Below are positions 21,901-33,171 of a stretch of 48,371 nt of DNA, piece by piece. The first letter of the stretch is position 1; every line of letters begins with the position of its first letter. This stretch comes from Polychytrium aggregatum (taxonomy: Eukaryota; Chytridiomycota; Chytridiomycetes; Polychytriales): the NCBI RefSeq assembly GCF_025602895.1, contig NW_026516422.1, positions 1-48,371 of the forward strand, written 5' to 3'. The translations under genes were made by a program, and so were the position numbers. Below the pieces are notes generated by a model. The model saw nothing but the letters and a program-made list of their open reading frames with translations, had not been told where the DNA came from and searched no databases.

Positions 21901-24125
21901 TTCGTCTACGAAACGACTTCACCTAGCCGTGGCATATCCCGGCACAAGAATATGAATCGCGACGTGACTTCCGAAGCACTCGTATCTTTACCATCGACCC
22001 TCAAACAGCTCGCGATTTGGACGACGCGGTTTCGTGTGTCGAGCTCGAAAACGGCAATCTCGAAGTCGGCGTTCACATTGCCGACGTGTCGTACTTTGTG
22101 CCGCAAGACTCGGCTCTCGACGTGGAGGCCTATAATCGTGCCACCACCGTCTATTTGGTGCAAAATGCGATCCCAATGCTGCCACGCCTTCTTTGCGAAG
22201 AACTCTGCAGTCTTAATCCTGGAGTCGAGCGCCTTGCCTTCTCAGTCGTCTGGGAGATGGATCGGAATGGAAACATCCAAGGCAACCCATGGTTTGGGCG
22301 CTCGATCATCAAATCATGTGCCAAGCTTAGCTATGACCACGCACAAGCCATAATCGAAGGGAAGGACGATTGGAACGGCTTGCCAGCAGTGCAAATCTCA
22401 AATGGTTACACTTTTGGTGATCTCAAACACGACATCCTCATTCTGTATCAAATCAGCAAAGAGTTGCGTAAGCGACGCTTTGAGGACGGTGCATTAGCCA
22501 TCAACTCGATCAAGCTTTGGTTTGCCTTGGATGAAGACCAAAACCCCACCGACACAGGTGTCTATATGATCAAGGAGGCCAACAAGCTCATAGAAGAGGC
22601 AAGCCCCCCGCTCGACATTGAGAGACACCCGTGCTTCCTTGCACCTTCTTTCCGTTGGCCCCGATCAGCGCCCATCGTCGTTGTGGCTCACTTTGTGGAA
22701 TCTGTGATTGACGAGGATGCGATGCCGCTATCGCCTAGTAACTCCTGTAACCTCCCTGTGAACCTGTCGTTCTTTTCATAGTTCATGCTCCTCGCCAATA
22801 TGTCCGTTGCAAAGAAGATCTCGCAGACTTTCCCAAAAGCTTCGCTACTCCGCCAGCACTCACCGCCCTCGAAAGGATCGATGGTGACCTTTATCGAATT
22901 GGCTGCTAAGCTGGGCTTCGAGATCAATCCCGAGACCAGCTCCACGCTGCAGGCATCTTTCGATGCTATCGAGAACGACGAGATTCGGCAGGTCCTTCGC
23001 CTGCTCTGCATCAAGCCAATGCAACGAGCAAAATACTTTTGTACCGGATCAGTTGATTTGTCCTATTTCCACCATTATGCTCTGAACGTGCCCCTGTATA
23101 CGCACTTTACAAGCCCAATCAGGTGAGGGATGTGACTTATCACAGTCCACTTTCATACAGCGCTGTTGAGTACCCGGCGGATCCTCGCATTGGCTACAGC
23201 CAGAGTGATTGGCAGAAGACGGCGCTGTCATGCCGCTTTGGTTGATAAGTTGCGCGACTATGCTGAGTCGCCACGACCGATCCGATGAGAATTAGGAGCA
23301 GCACACTGCGATCCTGATTGGAATCCTGAATGCGTCATCCTGAATGCGCAATCCTGAATGCGCAATCCTGGATGCGCAATCCTGAATGCGATTGCTCATG
23401 CTTCCGCACATTCACGCCAACGGCACTTGTACAATTCTTCCAGGCGATATTGCGATCTGGTTGTCCACCGTACCCTGGACTTTGTTCTCCGAAAAGAGCC
23501 GAACCCTTACAGTCTCAAGAGTATCGAAGCGATTGCTAAACAATGCAACCTGAGAAAGGATAACTCTAAGAATGCACAAGATGCCTCGCAGCGGCTCTTT
23601 CTCTGTGCTCTCCTTGCCAAGAGACTTGAATCTGATGGGAATGACAGCATCACCGAGCCCGCTCTGGTTTACAACGTTGCCAGCCGAAGCTTCGATGTCA
23701 TCGTTGAGAAATACGGCCTTGAGAAGCGTGTTTATGTGGAGGACTTGGTGGATGAGGGCCTGGCGCTTGGAAGCCATTACGACGGACAAGGTTTGGCTTT
23801 GTACATTTTTTGGATCCGGGATGCCACCGGCGCACCGGCTGTCGACGAGACCGTGTCCCACGAAGATTACTCCGATATGCTATCGAAACTCGCCGCAGAT
23901 CGATCGTACAAACAGGAGATCGATCAGAGCCGGATCTACGTGCAAAAAGTCGGCATGTTTGAGCGCATTCCCATCCGAATCATACCAAACATGGACAAGA
24001 GCCCCGTCGACATTCGCATTGTCGGTGCAGCACCCTGGACCCATATTCACAGCACCAGGCCCTCTGCCTCGATGAGCGGAGATATCACCGTTGTATGCCC
24101 TGCAATCACTGACATTGCCGATTAA
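18930..24125 (+). CDS. DIS3L2-like 3'-5' exoribonuclease (RNB family)
   Basis: An RNase II/R-family enzyme that degrades RNA from the 3' end in the cytoplasm. Likely exons are 18930-19226, 19332-19494, 19706-20525, 20663-20985, 21198-21349, 21559-21825, 21927-22598, 22782-23122 and 23444-24125. The N-terminus is long, polar and low in complexity, with basic clusters (SRRARQKRR). Cold-shock domains follow (YITSSELQEGLRSGKLVSG, ISRNRSLEGDMVAVRLL; LGKVVYIMDRRPNQYFSGTL). The RNB domain has FTIDPQTARDLDDAVSC, VGVHIADVSYFV, MLPRLLCEELCSLNPGVERL and YTHFTSPIRRYCDLVVHR. The Asp cluster of the active site (DPQTARDLDD) is intact. That favours an active DIS3L2-type enzyme over the catalytically dead fungal Ssd1, which shares the architecture. 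The 22599-22781 intron starts with GC rather than GT. A large intron at 23123-23443 holds a minisatellite. Confidence 0.9.
23322..23390. repeat. 14-bp minisatellite in a DIS3L2-like intron
   Basis: Five tandem copies of a 14-bp unit, ATCCTGAATGCGCA with small changes, lie inside the intron between RNB exons 8 and 9. The array begins after GATTGGA and ends at GATTGC. Confidence 0.9.
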
Positions 24126-24355
24126 GCCTCGCCGATGTGAGCGCCTTGATTCCGGCGCCATTCCGCGCCGACGATGCGCCAACGATGCGCCATCTTGAAC
24201 AGCTGTGCATTCCACCTCGCGTCAATACAACCTGCCAGCTCATCTGCCTGGCAGCGCTCGCAAAAATGAAATGGAGGCGCCCTGTTTTACTTTCGGATGT
24301 CGAGAAAATCGCGCTTTGCACGGGGCTGTGCAAATCGTCGAACATGCGCACAATA
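24126..24355. other. 3' flank of the exonuclease gene
   Basis: I see no coding sequence or repeat here. It lies between the exonuclease stop codon and the TA (24354-24355) next to the miniature element, and presumably holds the 3' untranslated region. Confidence 0.4.
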
Positions 24356-24642
24356 CAGCGTTTCCAAAATGAAATGCGACATCCCCCCCCCCGTTTTTAA
24401 TCAGGACATATATTTTGTTTCTGGAACCTGAATACACCCACCCACTCATTGCAATCATGGCAATCATGGCCAAACACATCACCCTCGATTTCCGCATCGC
24501 TGCACTGCGCCCGGTGGTGTTCACTCGGAGGCTGCCAAAGTGATCTGTTCTATTTCTTATGGCATAGTTAGACGCATGCCATCGCATACTACGCTGACGA
24601 ATGGGTTGTGGGCAAGTGTCCCATTCCCCCCTGAGTAAAGTG
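24356..24642 (+). mobile_element. 287-bp miniature derivative of the Fanzor transposon
   Basis: A non-autonomous copy with 26-bp ends at 24356-24381 and 24617-24642, each flanked by TA (24354-24355 and 24643-24644). Its left half matches the transposase-side terminus and first transposase codons (MAKHITLDFRIAALR against MTIRHTSDFRTAALR). Its right half matches the Fanzor C-terminus (VFTRRLPK, stop) and 99 bases of the 3' terminus. The two are fused in frame at 24466-24543 (25 codons), apparently across a shared GCG. This is an internal deletion removing most of both genes, about 3.4 kb relative to the full element. Sequence divergence from 14944-18677 shows it did not arise recently from that copy. 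A run of ten C lies at 24383-24392. Confidence 0.85.
24544..24642 (+). ncRNA. putative stand-alone guide-RNA terminus in the miniature element
   Basis: These 99 bases follow the retained Fanzor stop codon and are homologous to 15041-14944 of the full element, with matched length and conserved blocks. If transcribed, they could supply a guide RNA whose guide derives from DNA after 24642. No promoter is identified and the role is inferred. Confidence 0.35.
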
Positions 24643-24945
24643 TAAGAAACATTCGCATGCTTGGGATGATCATGCGGCCTGCAGAACATTGGGCTTCAGG
24701 CCCGTGATCGAACCACCGGAAGCGCGGCTCGTCCCGAGTCGCACTCATCCCGGTCAGCAGCGAAAGTGCGTCATGGATGGATGAACGTGTATGTATTCAG
24801 TTCCTGAAGAGACGCCAATCTCCATGAATACACAATGCCCTTCATGAGCGCTGCAATTTAGCCAAGATCGAAGAATGGATATGGAGGGTGATGCGAGTGC
24901 ATAACCTCGCCAACCCCGCCCAGCTCCATTACCGTCGGGGCTGTT
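24643..24945. other. gap between miniature element and NAA15
   Basis: No gene is seen here. It should contain the 3' untranslated region of the minus-strand NAA15 gene. Confidence 0.4.
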
Positions 24946-27900
24946 CTAGGCGAACGACGAAGCCTGAGCCAGCGGGAAAGACTGCTTGCACTTGGCTTGT
25001 ACTGCCTCAATGGCAGCAGAATCGCTGTTCTTCTTGACAAACGCATATGCAGCAACGGCCGTCTGTTGTATAGGACGAGCGTGTGAGCCAACGCCAGCTG
25101 GAATTCAAACTGCGAGCAAGCAGCGAGCGGATACCACGGGTCATCACCGGGCCACCCAGGTAAGAAAAGGGGGGGGAGGCAGCCATACCTCTAGTGTGAA
25201 CTCGCAGCCGTCCTTCATAAAAGCCTCCTTCACTTGCTTGGCCCCTTGGGCCTTGCTGTGTGCGGAGCCAAGCACCGAGCCGATCTCGCTTGCCGCTAGG
25301 ACATGTGCAAGGCTGAGCGCATTCTGTTCACAGAATCGGTCGTTGTACTTGACGACATCGCCAAAAGCTCCAGGGATAATGGCTTCAAGCTCCTCATCGA
25401 TCAAGGCGGCGACCGCTGCATCGGCTTCATTTTCAGGATTGCGAACTGAAGAGAGAAGGGCCGTCGCTGTTAGCAGCCACAAAGACCCAAAACATATGTA
25501 TCAAGCTGCTCGGAGGAAAGTCTGCACCCACCGTCGCGAATAAAGCGGACAATGGCCTTGTGGAGATTGCTGTCGCGAGGGTCGATGGCTAAGCCAGCCT
25601 TGATGCACTTCAGAGCAAGCAAATACTTCTCTGTATACGATTTGAATACGCATTAGAGATGGCATGGCACGCCGCTTACACGATGCATAGCTACCGTACA
25701 CCGCCATTATGGACGAGCGAGCAAGCAAACAATCGCTGGCCATGCGAATCAAGTATTGCAATGACATACTCTTTCTGATGTAGACTTCGGCACCCAGGTA
25801 CTGGCTCTCGATCCGAGTTGGGCTCAGTTCGAGCAAGGGGCGAAGGAACTTCAAGGAATCACCCAAGAAGTCATTGGAATTCAAGAGCTTTTCGCCAGAA
25901 GGATCCTCGTCAACGGGCTTCTTCTTGCTGCTCGAGCCCGCCGCCACTGTAACGGCCGTGGCTCCGGCCGCTGGAGTGACATTGCCCTCCGCTGCACTCT
26001 TCAGTTCAGCCTTGCGAGCCTTACGCTGGGCCTTCTTGCGGTCCGAAGCGGACATGTTGGCTACAAGAGAGAAATGGAGGATTACAATGTGGGGTCGAGT
26101 AAAGAGCCAAGGTTGAGCCTAATGTCGTCGCACAGCCTCGATCAGGTCGCACACGCGACAGATTAAACCGGACATGGCTCGTCAACATCATCCGACCCAA
26201 GCATGCTTACCATACTCTTCCATGTCAATGTCGCCAAGACCTTTTGGCTTGTCGTGAAGATTGATAAGCAGCTTGGTCGCCACAACGGCAGCCTGGAAAA
26301 AGAAGGGGTGGCTCTTCAACTTATCTTCGAGGAACAGGAACTCGGTGTAGGAGCGGAGGGTCATCTTGCGCAGACAATATGAATGGAAGTCGAACTGATC
26401 GTCGTAAATATCGTTGAATATCTTTTCGACCAAGTTGAGGCGCTTGAGCGCCATTCCGGGCTTGTTGAGCCGGACATAGCTCTTGGCGCTTTCCACCAGG
26501 AACCAAAAGCACTGCATGTCCGTGAGGTCGCTGACGGGGTCAGGTGCATCGTGCTGATGCAGAGTATAGGGTGGCGGCGGGGAAATTGTTAGCAAAGCCA
26601 GCGACTCGTCGAGCAGAGCGAGAAAGGTTGCATAACGCGAATCAGCACAATTGAAAGCGGATTGTATCAACTCGTCGGATTTACCTTTGTAAAGTAGCCA
26701 GCAGTCTTCTCCGCCTGCGCGATGTTATCGGCTCGAAGCCAGTACTTGGTGGCTTTCGAGTTGACAAACCGGTCTTGCAAGTCAAGCTCGCGAGCTTCCT
26801 CCATAAACTTGGCTGCGCTGAGATTGTCGCCGGCGTGCTGGATTCATGCGGACAGCGCAAATCCAGAGTATTCGGCGAAGGACACAGTGAGTGAGGAGGG
26901 AACCCGGGCGGCAAGAAAGGGAGGCGAACTGGTCAGCACGTCGGAACAAATGAACCCCCGCCAAACAACGATTCAAAGGCAATAAACACAAACACCAGCA
27001 GATCCGAAATTGCTCACTGGCCAAATGCAATGCCGTAGCACCCGACCCATCTCAAAAGCAGACACGAAACGCAAATCGACACCAAATGCAGGCCATTGTA
27101 TACCTTGTAAATCCTAGCCCGAGTCATGTGCAGCTCAACAGAGGTAGGGGTGTGCTTGATGGCGGCCTCTATGTGCTTCAGCGCCGTGTTAGCCTGGCCC
27201 TGCTTGTCATAGAACTGGGCCAGGAAGTACAGCACCCACAGCAAGGTGCTTGGCGGCTCTTTCTCGCCTGTTTTCAACGACAACAATAGCTCAGGCACCA
27301 AGTATAATGGGATTGGCAAGTTCGGAAGGATCAACCGCAGCTGCACGCGTGACTGATCCTAGATAGCCCTGATGCTGATGGGGATGCTGCCTGCCTCTCA
27401 GCCCACAATCGTACTGCACTGACCTTCGGCACCGAAGCGACCGGTACGCTCAAGAGAGTCTTTGTAGCCGTTGACCAAGTCCTCGATGGCGCGGAGCTTC
27501 TTTGCATCCTTGAGACAGTCCTTGAGGCTGACAAAGAGAGATGGGACACCCTTGCGGAAGTTGTTCTGGAGATACACATCCATCAGCTGCGCGAAGCGAT
27601 CGCCTAGGGTCCACGAATTGAGTTAATATCCCATCCAGAGACCAAGCCGCGAGGCGGTTGCGGATCGCCACTGTGCTACACGCGCGCGAGTCCGGCAGGA
27701 GTAGGATGTTGCTGGTAACAAGTGTCATGCAAGGCGCTTGGACTCGGCAAGTACAGATCGGTGGCATGTGCTGCAACAGCCCTTGCGCCTTACCCGTGGC
27801 ATATTGCAGGGGTATGCGCTTGAGTGTGTTGGACCTTGGGTACGCGTTGGACAATTTCTCGTAAAACTGCAAAACCTCCTCGATATTGTCATCGGCGACG

Positions 27901-29073
27901 GTGCTCCATCCAAAGGAGCCTTGGTATCCGATAATGTACTGGACACAGTCTGGATTAGAGCGAACCAGATCTTCGTAGACCTGCTGGCACGCGGTCTCGT
28001 AGCCCAGGTTCATAGTAAGGCGGCCCTTGGCTTGCTTCCAGGACTGCTTGTCGACGACGCGGCGCTTGATGTCCTCCAGGTCGTCATAGGCCCTCTGCAG
28101 ATCACCCGACGCCTCGATCAGAGAGTTGCGGTACAAGAGTAGCTCGCTGATCTCGAAGGCAGCCAGAGGACCCTCGATGGCACCGGCATCACACTGCTCA
28201 TAGGTCGTGAGCACATCGATGGCACGGTCGTAGTTCCCAAGAAGGTGGTAGGCAATTGCCAGACCGACCCAAAACAGTCGGTTGCTCGAGCGCAGTTGGA
28301 TAAGCGAAAGACGCGAGTCCTTGAGCGTTTCGTAGTTGCGCATTTGCAACTGAAGGAGCGAATAGTCTCGAAGGATCTGGATGTTTTCCTACATATATCC
28401 GGCCAAAGGAGCTGAGCGTCAGATTCACTGCCAGAGTTTCTCTCGGTGGAAGATCGATCGAAGCGAACCGCCAATGAGTTTGCCACCAGGTCACAGCGCG
28501 GGTACCTTGTCAAACTTCAGAGCCTGGATGTAGCACTTGGACGCCTCTTCGTAGTTCTTTTCGCCGCGGTAAAACAATCCGTAGACGTGCCAGCCTGATG
28601 CAGACCCGGGAGTCAACTTGGTTAGAGGAGGCATTACTGCACCAAGATCCGTCCGCTGGCATGGTAGCCCAACGGTCAAAGCACCCACAGGCATAGCAGA
28701 CCAAAGGGCGTCCATCGCAAAGGACAAGGGACCTCTCCAACACATCGGAGCACATTTGTCTTACATATATGGCTCGTCATATCGGCCACGATGCCCTTTT
28801 TGATAAACTGATGGGCATCCTCCTTGCGATCCAGGTGTCCGCAGAACAAACCCTTCATGGCCAGAGTCTCTGTAGGTATGGTGGAATATCCATCGCAGGA
28901 TTCGTGAGCAAAGAGTTCAAGTTCTCAGAACAGTCGTTTCCACAGCGGACGGAGGCCAGGAAGTTTGGCAGCACGACTTAGGGCGGGTGCAGACCTCCAT
29001 GATTGGGAAACTTTTTCAAGATTTGCTCGGCAACCTTGATTCCCTTCTTGTACTGCTTATGTTCATAAAATTT
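24946..29073 (-). CDS. NAA15: NatA auxiliary subunit NAA15 (TPR protein), first exon not placed
   Basis: The ribosome-anchoring subunit of N-terminal acetyltransferase A, which holds the NAA10 catalytic subunit at the tunnel exit. Several exons run on the minus strand. The first one placed starts at 29073 (KFYEHKQYKKGIKVAEQIL KKFPNHG). Then come MKGLFCGHLDRKEDAHQFI, WHVYGLFYRGEKNYEEASK CY, LLQLQMRNYETLKDSRL, LFWVGLAIAYHLLGNYDRA, MDVYLQNNFRKGVPSLF and LLWVLYFLAQFYDKQGQAN. These are followed by a Lys-rich segment after MSASDRKKAQRKARKAE (26055) and the C-terminus KCKQSFPLAQASSFA (stop 24946-24948). The order and phrases match NAA15 throughout. The short first exon with the start codon was not found. 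It should lie between 29074 and about 29900, divergent from the EndoU gene. Confidence 0.92.
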
Positions 29074-30072
29074 CTGCAAGGCCACAACCGAGTACGTCAG
29101 TCGGAATGTTGCTGTACTGTTGTGCAGGACATGTCTTTAAACCATATGCATGTGCCCGAGAATATGGCGTGTCATAGGCTGGGGACGATCCGCGACAGCA
29201 TTGGTTGAGCTGGAGACGACTCCATGACTTGTTTCAGCGATGCGTCTGGGACTGATCCCAAAAGGAACTGAGCGGCGATCCTCGTGGGCTTGGCAAGATC
29301 ATGTCCGGTAATGATTTGTGTGGTCGCTGCGATCCCATCCGAATAGGGTTCTGAGTGGCGGCATCAGACAATCATCCGATCGCCAGCCATATGGACCCAC
29401 TCATGGTCATTTGGCTGGTAAGACTCAGACTTGCTGTCGATCTGCCGCCTGCCTGATAGCTGTGCTCAGGTGTCGTTCCTGCCCCAAGGTCGGTGGGGCA
29501 CCCGAGGTGGCGGTGATCTGGAGCGCCGTCATGGACCGGGTGTTGAGTGGTGGCATCCAGCTGCGTGGTTTGGACCAGGAGGCCGCTTGATACTGGTGAT
29601 GGTTGGTATCGTTTCCGGGGCGGCCACCGTCACGATCCAGTCGGATGCAAGACGATCCTTTGGCACCGCTGGCGGGCAGCAAAGCAATAATCCGGGGGGG
29701 GGTGACAAACAACAGGACAGCGGCCGACCTACCAGGATCGACTTGAACAGAGCAGACTCCTTGGCCGGGAGCTCTCTCCCGGTGCGCTGGACCGATCCCG
29801 TCGACATGGCTGCTTGGTGGGCCAGGAATCCCCGAGATCTCGTTGCGGGGCTGTGACGGCCGTGTCGGTTCTGGGTGGCCTGGAGCGGCAAGCAGACCGC
29901 GGGGCGCAAGCCTAATGAAATTCATGTTCCCCATTTTGTGCATATGGTGTGCTCGCCACAGGGCAGCGCCGCCGTGGTGGATGGCGGCCTCCACCCGCCG
30001 GTCTCGTCACCAACCCTCCGCCACGGCGACCGCCATCACGAACACCACGACCACGAGGATAACCGGCCCGCC
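29074..30072. other. NAA15 5' region and upstream region of EndoU gene
   Basis: A minus-strand open segment at about 29172-29318 encodes a protein-like tail (TRIAAQFLLGSVPDASLKQV, ending IVPSL and a stop) that I cannot assign. An AG acceptor precedes it. Nothing else is recognised apart from a run of G near 29695. The rest likely holds the two divergent promoters. Confidence 0.3.
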
Positions 30073-32021
30073 ATGTCGTTCCTGAACAACATCATCAACA
30101 AAGTCCAGCAGGAAGTTGACAAGAAGATCCCTGGCGCGGGGCAAATCATCGGGCAGCTACATAACGAGTTCCAACAATCTCACCAGCAGCAGCAGCAGCA
30201 GCAGCAGCAACCACCTTACCAACAGCAACCGCCTTACCAACAGCAACCGCCTTACCAACAGCAGCAATCGTATCAACAGCAGCAATCCTACCAACAGCAA
30301 CCACCTTACCAACAGCAGCAGCCTTATGACCAAAACTTCCCCCCTCCACCGTCGAGTAGCACTGGCAACCAGACCGCCGCCACCTATAATCAACCAGTGC
30401 AGGGCAAAGTCCACTCGTCCTACTCGGCGACCACCTCGCACTCGGGTGGCTCTACTACAACTTATGCCCAACATGTAACCGCCACTACTACCACTGCAAA
30501 CGAGGGCTCTGCTGACAATTCTTACGCACACCACGCCGCAGCCGGAGCCGTTGGTGGGTCCACAACCACCACAACGACTACCACCACTACCACATCGAAC
30601 CTCGGCACATCCACTTCATACTCCACGGTCACTACAACTTATGCCTCGGCGGACTGTCCTGAGCCCACACCTCAGGAACTGGGGGATATATCTCTGGCGG
30701 TCGAACAGCTGTGGAACTTGGATACAGACCGCCTGGCCCCTGGACAGAACTTCCAACTCAATCTCCAGCATAAGACATTTGTCTCTAATGCCGGTAAGTA
30801 GCGAAAGAGCCAAAGGCCCGCGCAACCTTGCTCCCAGACATGCGTCGCATGGACTTATGGACACCATCCTGCATTGGGCATGAGTCGCCGTGGATCGGGT
30901 GCGTCCATGTCTGCGATAATGCAGACTGCTCACAAAGTCCTTGGCTGGCAGATGACGTCGCTCGAGAAAGGCTCTTCTCGAACCTTCACCAAGACATCTT
31001 CGAACGCCCAACCTTCAAGTATTTCATCAGCCTCCTGGATAATTATCACGCTACCGTTGGCATCGAGGAGCATGAGACTGCGGCCGAAGTCACCGAGCAG
31101 CACAAGTTTGTTGATTCTGTCCTGAAGACCAAATGCGGTGCGTATCTGTACAAGTACCTGAAGGCCAAGGGACTCACCCACTGCGACCTGAATGAGTTCA
31201 AGCGAAATGTCATCCATCTCTGGTTCGGAGTAGGTTTCCGCCTGGGCCTGTTTGTTTGATGTCGCTGCCGTGGATGTTGGGAGATTTATGTTTGTGCCGA
31301 TGCATCATGTGTCTTCGAAGCGGGACACATGGGTCATGGACCACGTTGGTAACCTTGCCACCGTGACGCAATGGCGCTACAGATGTACAGAAGAGTCAGC
31401 AAGAACGACTCTTGTCCCTTCGAACACACGTTCCTGGGCGAGATCCGCGACAACCAGGTGATTGGCTTCCATAATTGGATCCAGTTTTATATCGAAGAAA
31501 GTCGCGGAAACGCCAATTATCGTGGCTACATCACGCCCAAGAGAAAGGGCACCAAGCTGGACCATGTAAGCAGATCACTTGCCAGCGCGCAAGCGACACG
31601 CAAGGGTTGCGGAAGCGTAGATTGCAATGTAGACCTGGATCGGCATGGAGACACTAAAACTCTGCTGTGGTCCAGCCGACGGGCAGGGATCACATCATGT
31701 CCTGCCAGCTTGAATGGCACGGTTGCGTCAAGCCCGTTTCAACCTTTCTGATGGGCGTCAGGTAGGAAATGCTCACTGCTAGGCCAACTGGCACCAATGG
31801 TTGTTTCCCATCTAAAACGACACTGTTTCGCACTCCGTCCCTGCAATGACTTCAGCCCCGAGTTTGAGCTGGCGCTGTACACGCTTTGCTTTTACGCCCT
31901 TCCCGACCACGAGGGTCACATCCCCTTCACCATCGATGGCGTCGACATCGGGCTGACCATCCACAAGCTCAGGAACGGTCGAGAGATTGCCCTAGGATCT
32001 GCCTACATTGAGGTTCTCTAA
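30073..32021 (+). CDS. EndoU-family endoribonuclease with Gln-rich N-terminus
   Basis: A XendoU/EndoU RNase, expected to cut RNA at uridines and leave 2',3'-cyclic phosphates. Exons are 30073-30793, 30952-31229, 31383-31565, about 31712-31764 and 31849-32021. The N-terminal exon has an amphipathic start (MSFLNNIINKVQQEVDKKIP), a poly-Gln and PPYQQQ repeat stretch, then Thr-rich low complexity. The EndoU domain shows ISLAVEQLWNLDTDRLAPG, YFISLLDNYHATVG, PFEHTFLGEIRD (first His), VIGFHNWIQFYIEE (second His), CVKPVSTFLMGVSPEFELAL (the Lys-containing segment) and GSAYIEVL at the end. Both histidines and the lysine of the known active site appear present. No signal peptide is seen at this start. 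The frame is open upstream to 29875, but the 30073 Met starts a sensible amphipathic helix. Confidence 0.92.
30184..30330 (+). repeat. coding CAG/CAA and PPYQQQ repeat
   Basis: A run of CAG codons gives about ten glutamines, followed by about eight repeats of a roughly 15-18 bp unit encoding PPYQQQ or SYQQQ. It lies inside the first exon of the EndoU gene. Confidence 0.9.
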
Positions 32022-32773
32022 TTGTACCGAATCCAAGACTCCGATGCCACATGGTCGCTTCACGGTCAGATTTTACAACGCTCGTCAGCTGAAGCTCGAG
32101 GGCACCTTGGCATATGAGTCCAATGACCACTTCCTTCACTCTCAGTATTTGAGAAAGGGGCTGGGATGTTGTGTGTTTGTGGCTGATGGCCGCCTCTTCT
32201 TCGAAGCCTGAATACACACCCATCCGCCACTCCGCGATCGGAAGACCCCGCTGGATGTCCGGAGGCGGGCGCGTGCCAGTTGCTCGGTCGTCTGGAAGAG
32301 GGCCCCGACAGCGATCGTGGATAGGGCGACCGGCTCGTTCGGTCTGCGCCTGGTACTGTTTTAACTGAATGATATTCGATTGCATCGGATGGATCGGAAG
32401 CGGTCCGGTCTGGTCTGGCGGACAGCAATAAGACGGCAACTGGTCGAACAGAGATGGTCTGTAGGGCCGGACCGTCAGGACCGTTGGCACAGACCGTCGG
32501 CACAGCAAACATGAAACGGCACGCACTGCACAGCAAACGTTCAGGGGGTAGGCAGAAAAAAGTGGTCTGCGATCAAAAAGCACACAATCTGGCCCAGAGT
32601 GCCGGGCAGGCGGCGGTTCAAGCCAGACGACCATCAGGCCCGAGCTGCGAAGGGGAGACACTAAAGGACATCAAAGAAAAAACATCATCGCTGTCAGTAT
32701 AGCTGCGGCTCGGAGAGACGACCTTCAGCATTGATACAATCGGAAGAGCAGCGGTGCGCAAAACACAGGATAG
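32022..32773. other. convergent intergenic region after EndoU
   Basis: Short frames run on both strands (for example plus-strand 32008-32211), but I recognise no product. GGACCG/GGTCTG-rich imperfect short repeats occur near 32400-32500. It should hold the 3' ends of the EndoU gene and the facing threonine-rich gene. Confidence 0.35.
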
Positions 32774-33128
32774 CTACCATTCCCAGTCATCCAGAGCGCA
32801 CTTGAGCTGTTGAGCACCGCAGTCGGCAATGGTGACCCATTCGGGTGAGGTCAGGGAGCCAAAGTTGGATCCGAAAGCGCACATTTGTACAGTGTTGGCA
32901 CTGTCGCAGCAGCGATACGAGCCCATCTGCGATGTACTGCAGGAGGACAGAACCGAGGCGGTGCAGTCACCAGTCGGGCTTGCGCTGGCAGACGTTGTGG
33001 CAGTTGGCAGCACAGTATTAGCATTGCCGGTGACAGAGATCGTTGGAGATGCAGCTGCAGATGTGGGCACAACTCCGATGCCAGAGGGAGAACTGGAAGT
33101 TGCAACGGGGCTGGGCGAGGTGGTAGTT

Positions 33129-33171
<43 letters not shown>

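Noticed and set aside
23322-23390. Repeat array that could be taken for CRISPR
   Set aside because: The copies are directly adjacent 14-bp units without unique spacers, inside an intron of a eukaryotic gene, with no cas genes nearby.
24240-24689. 149-codon minus-strand frame over the miniature element
   Set aside because: It is antisense to the element's retained coding ends and its similarity to plus-strand frames near 15 kb is only the shared element DNA.
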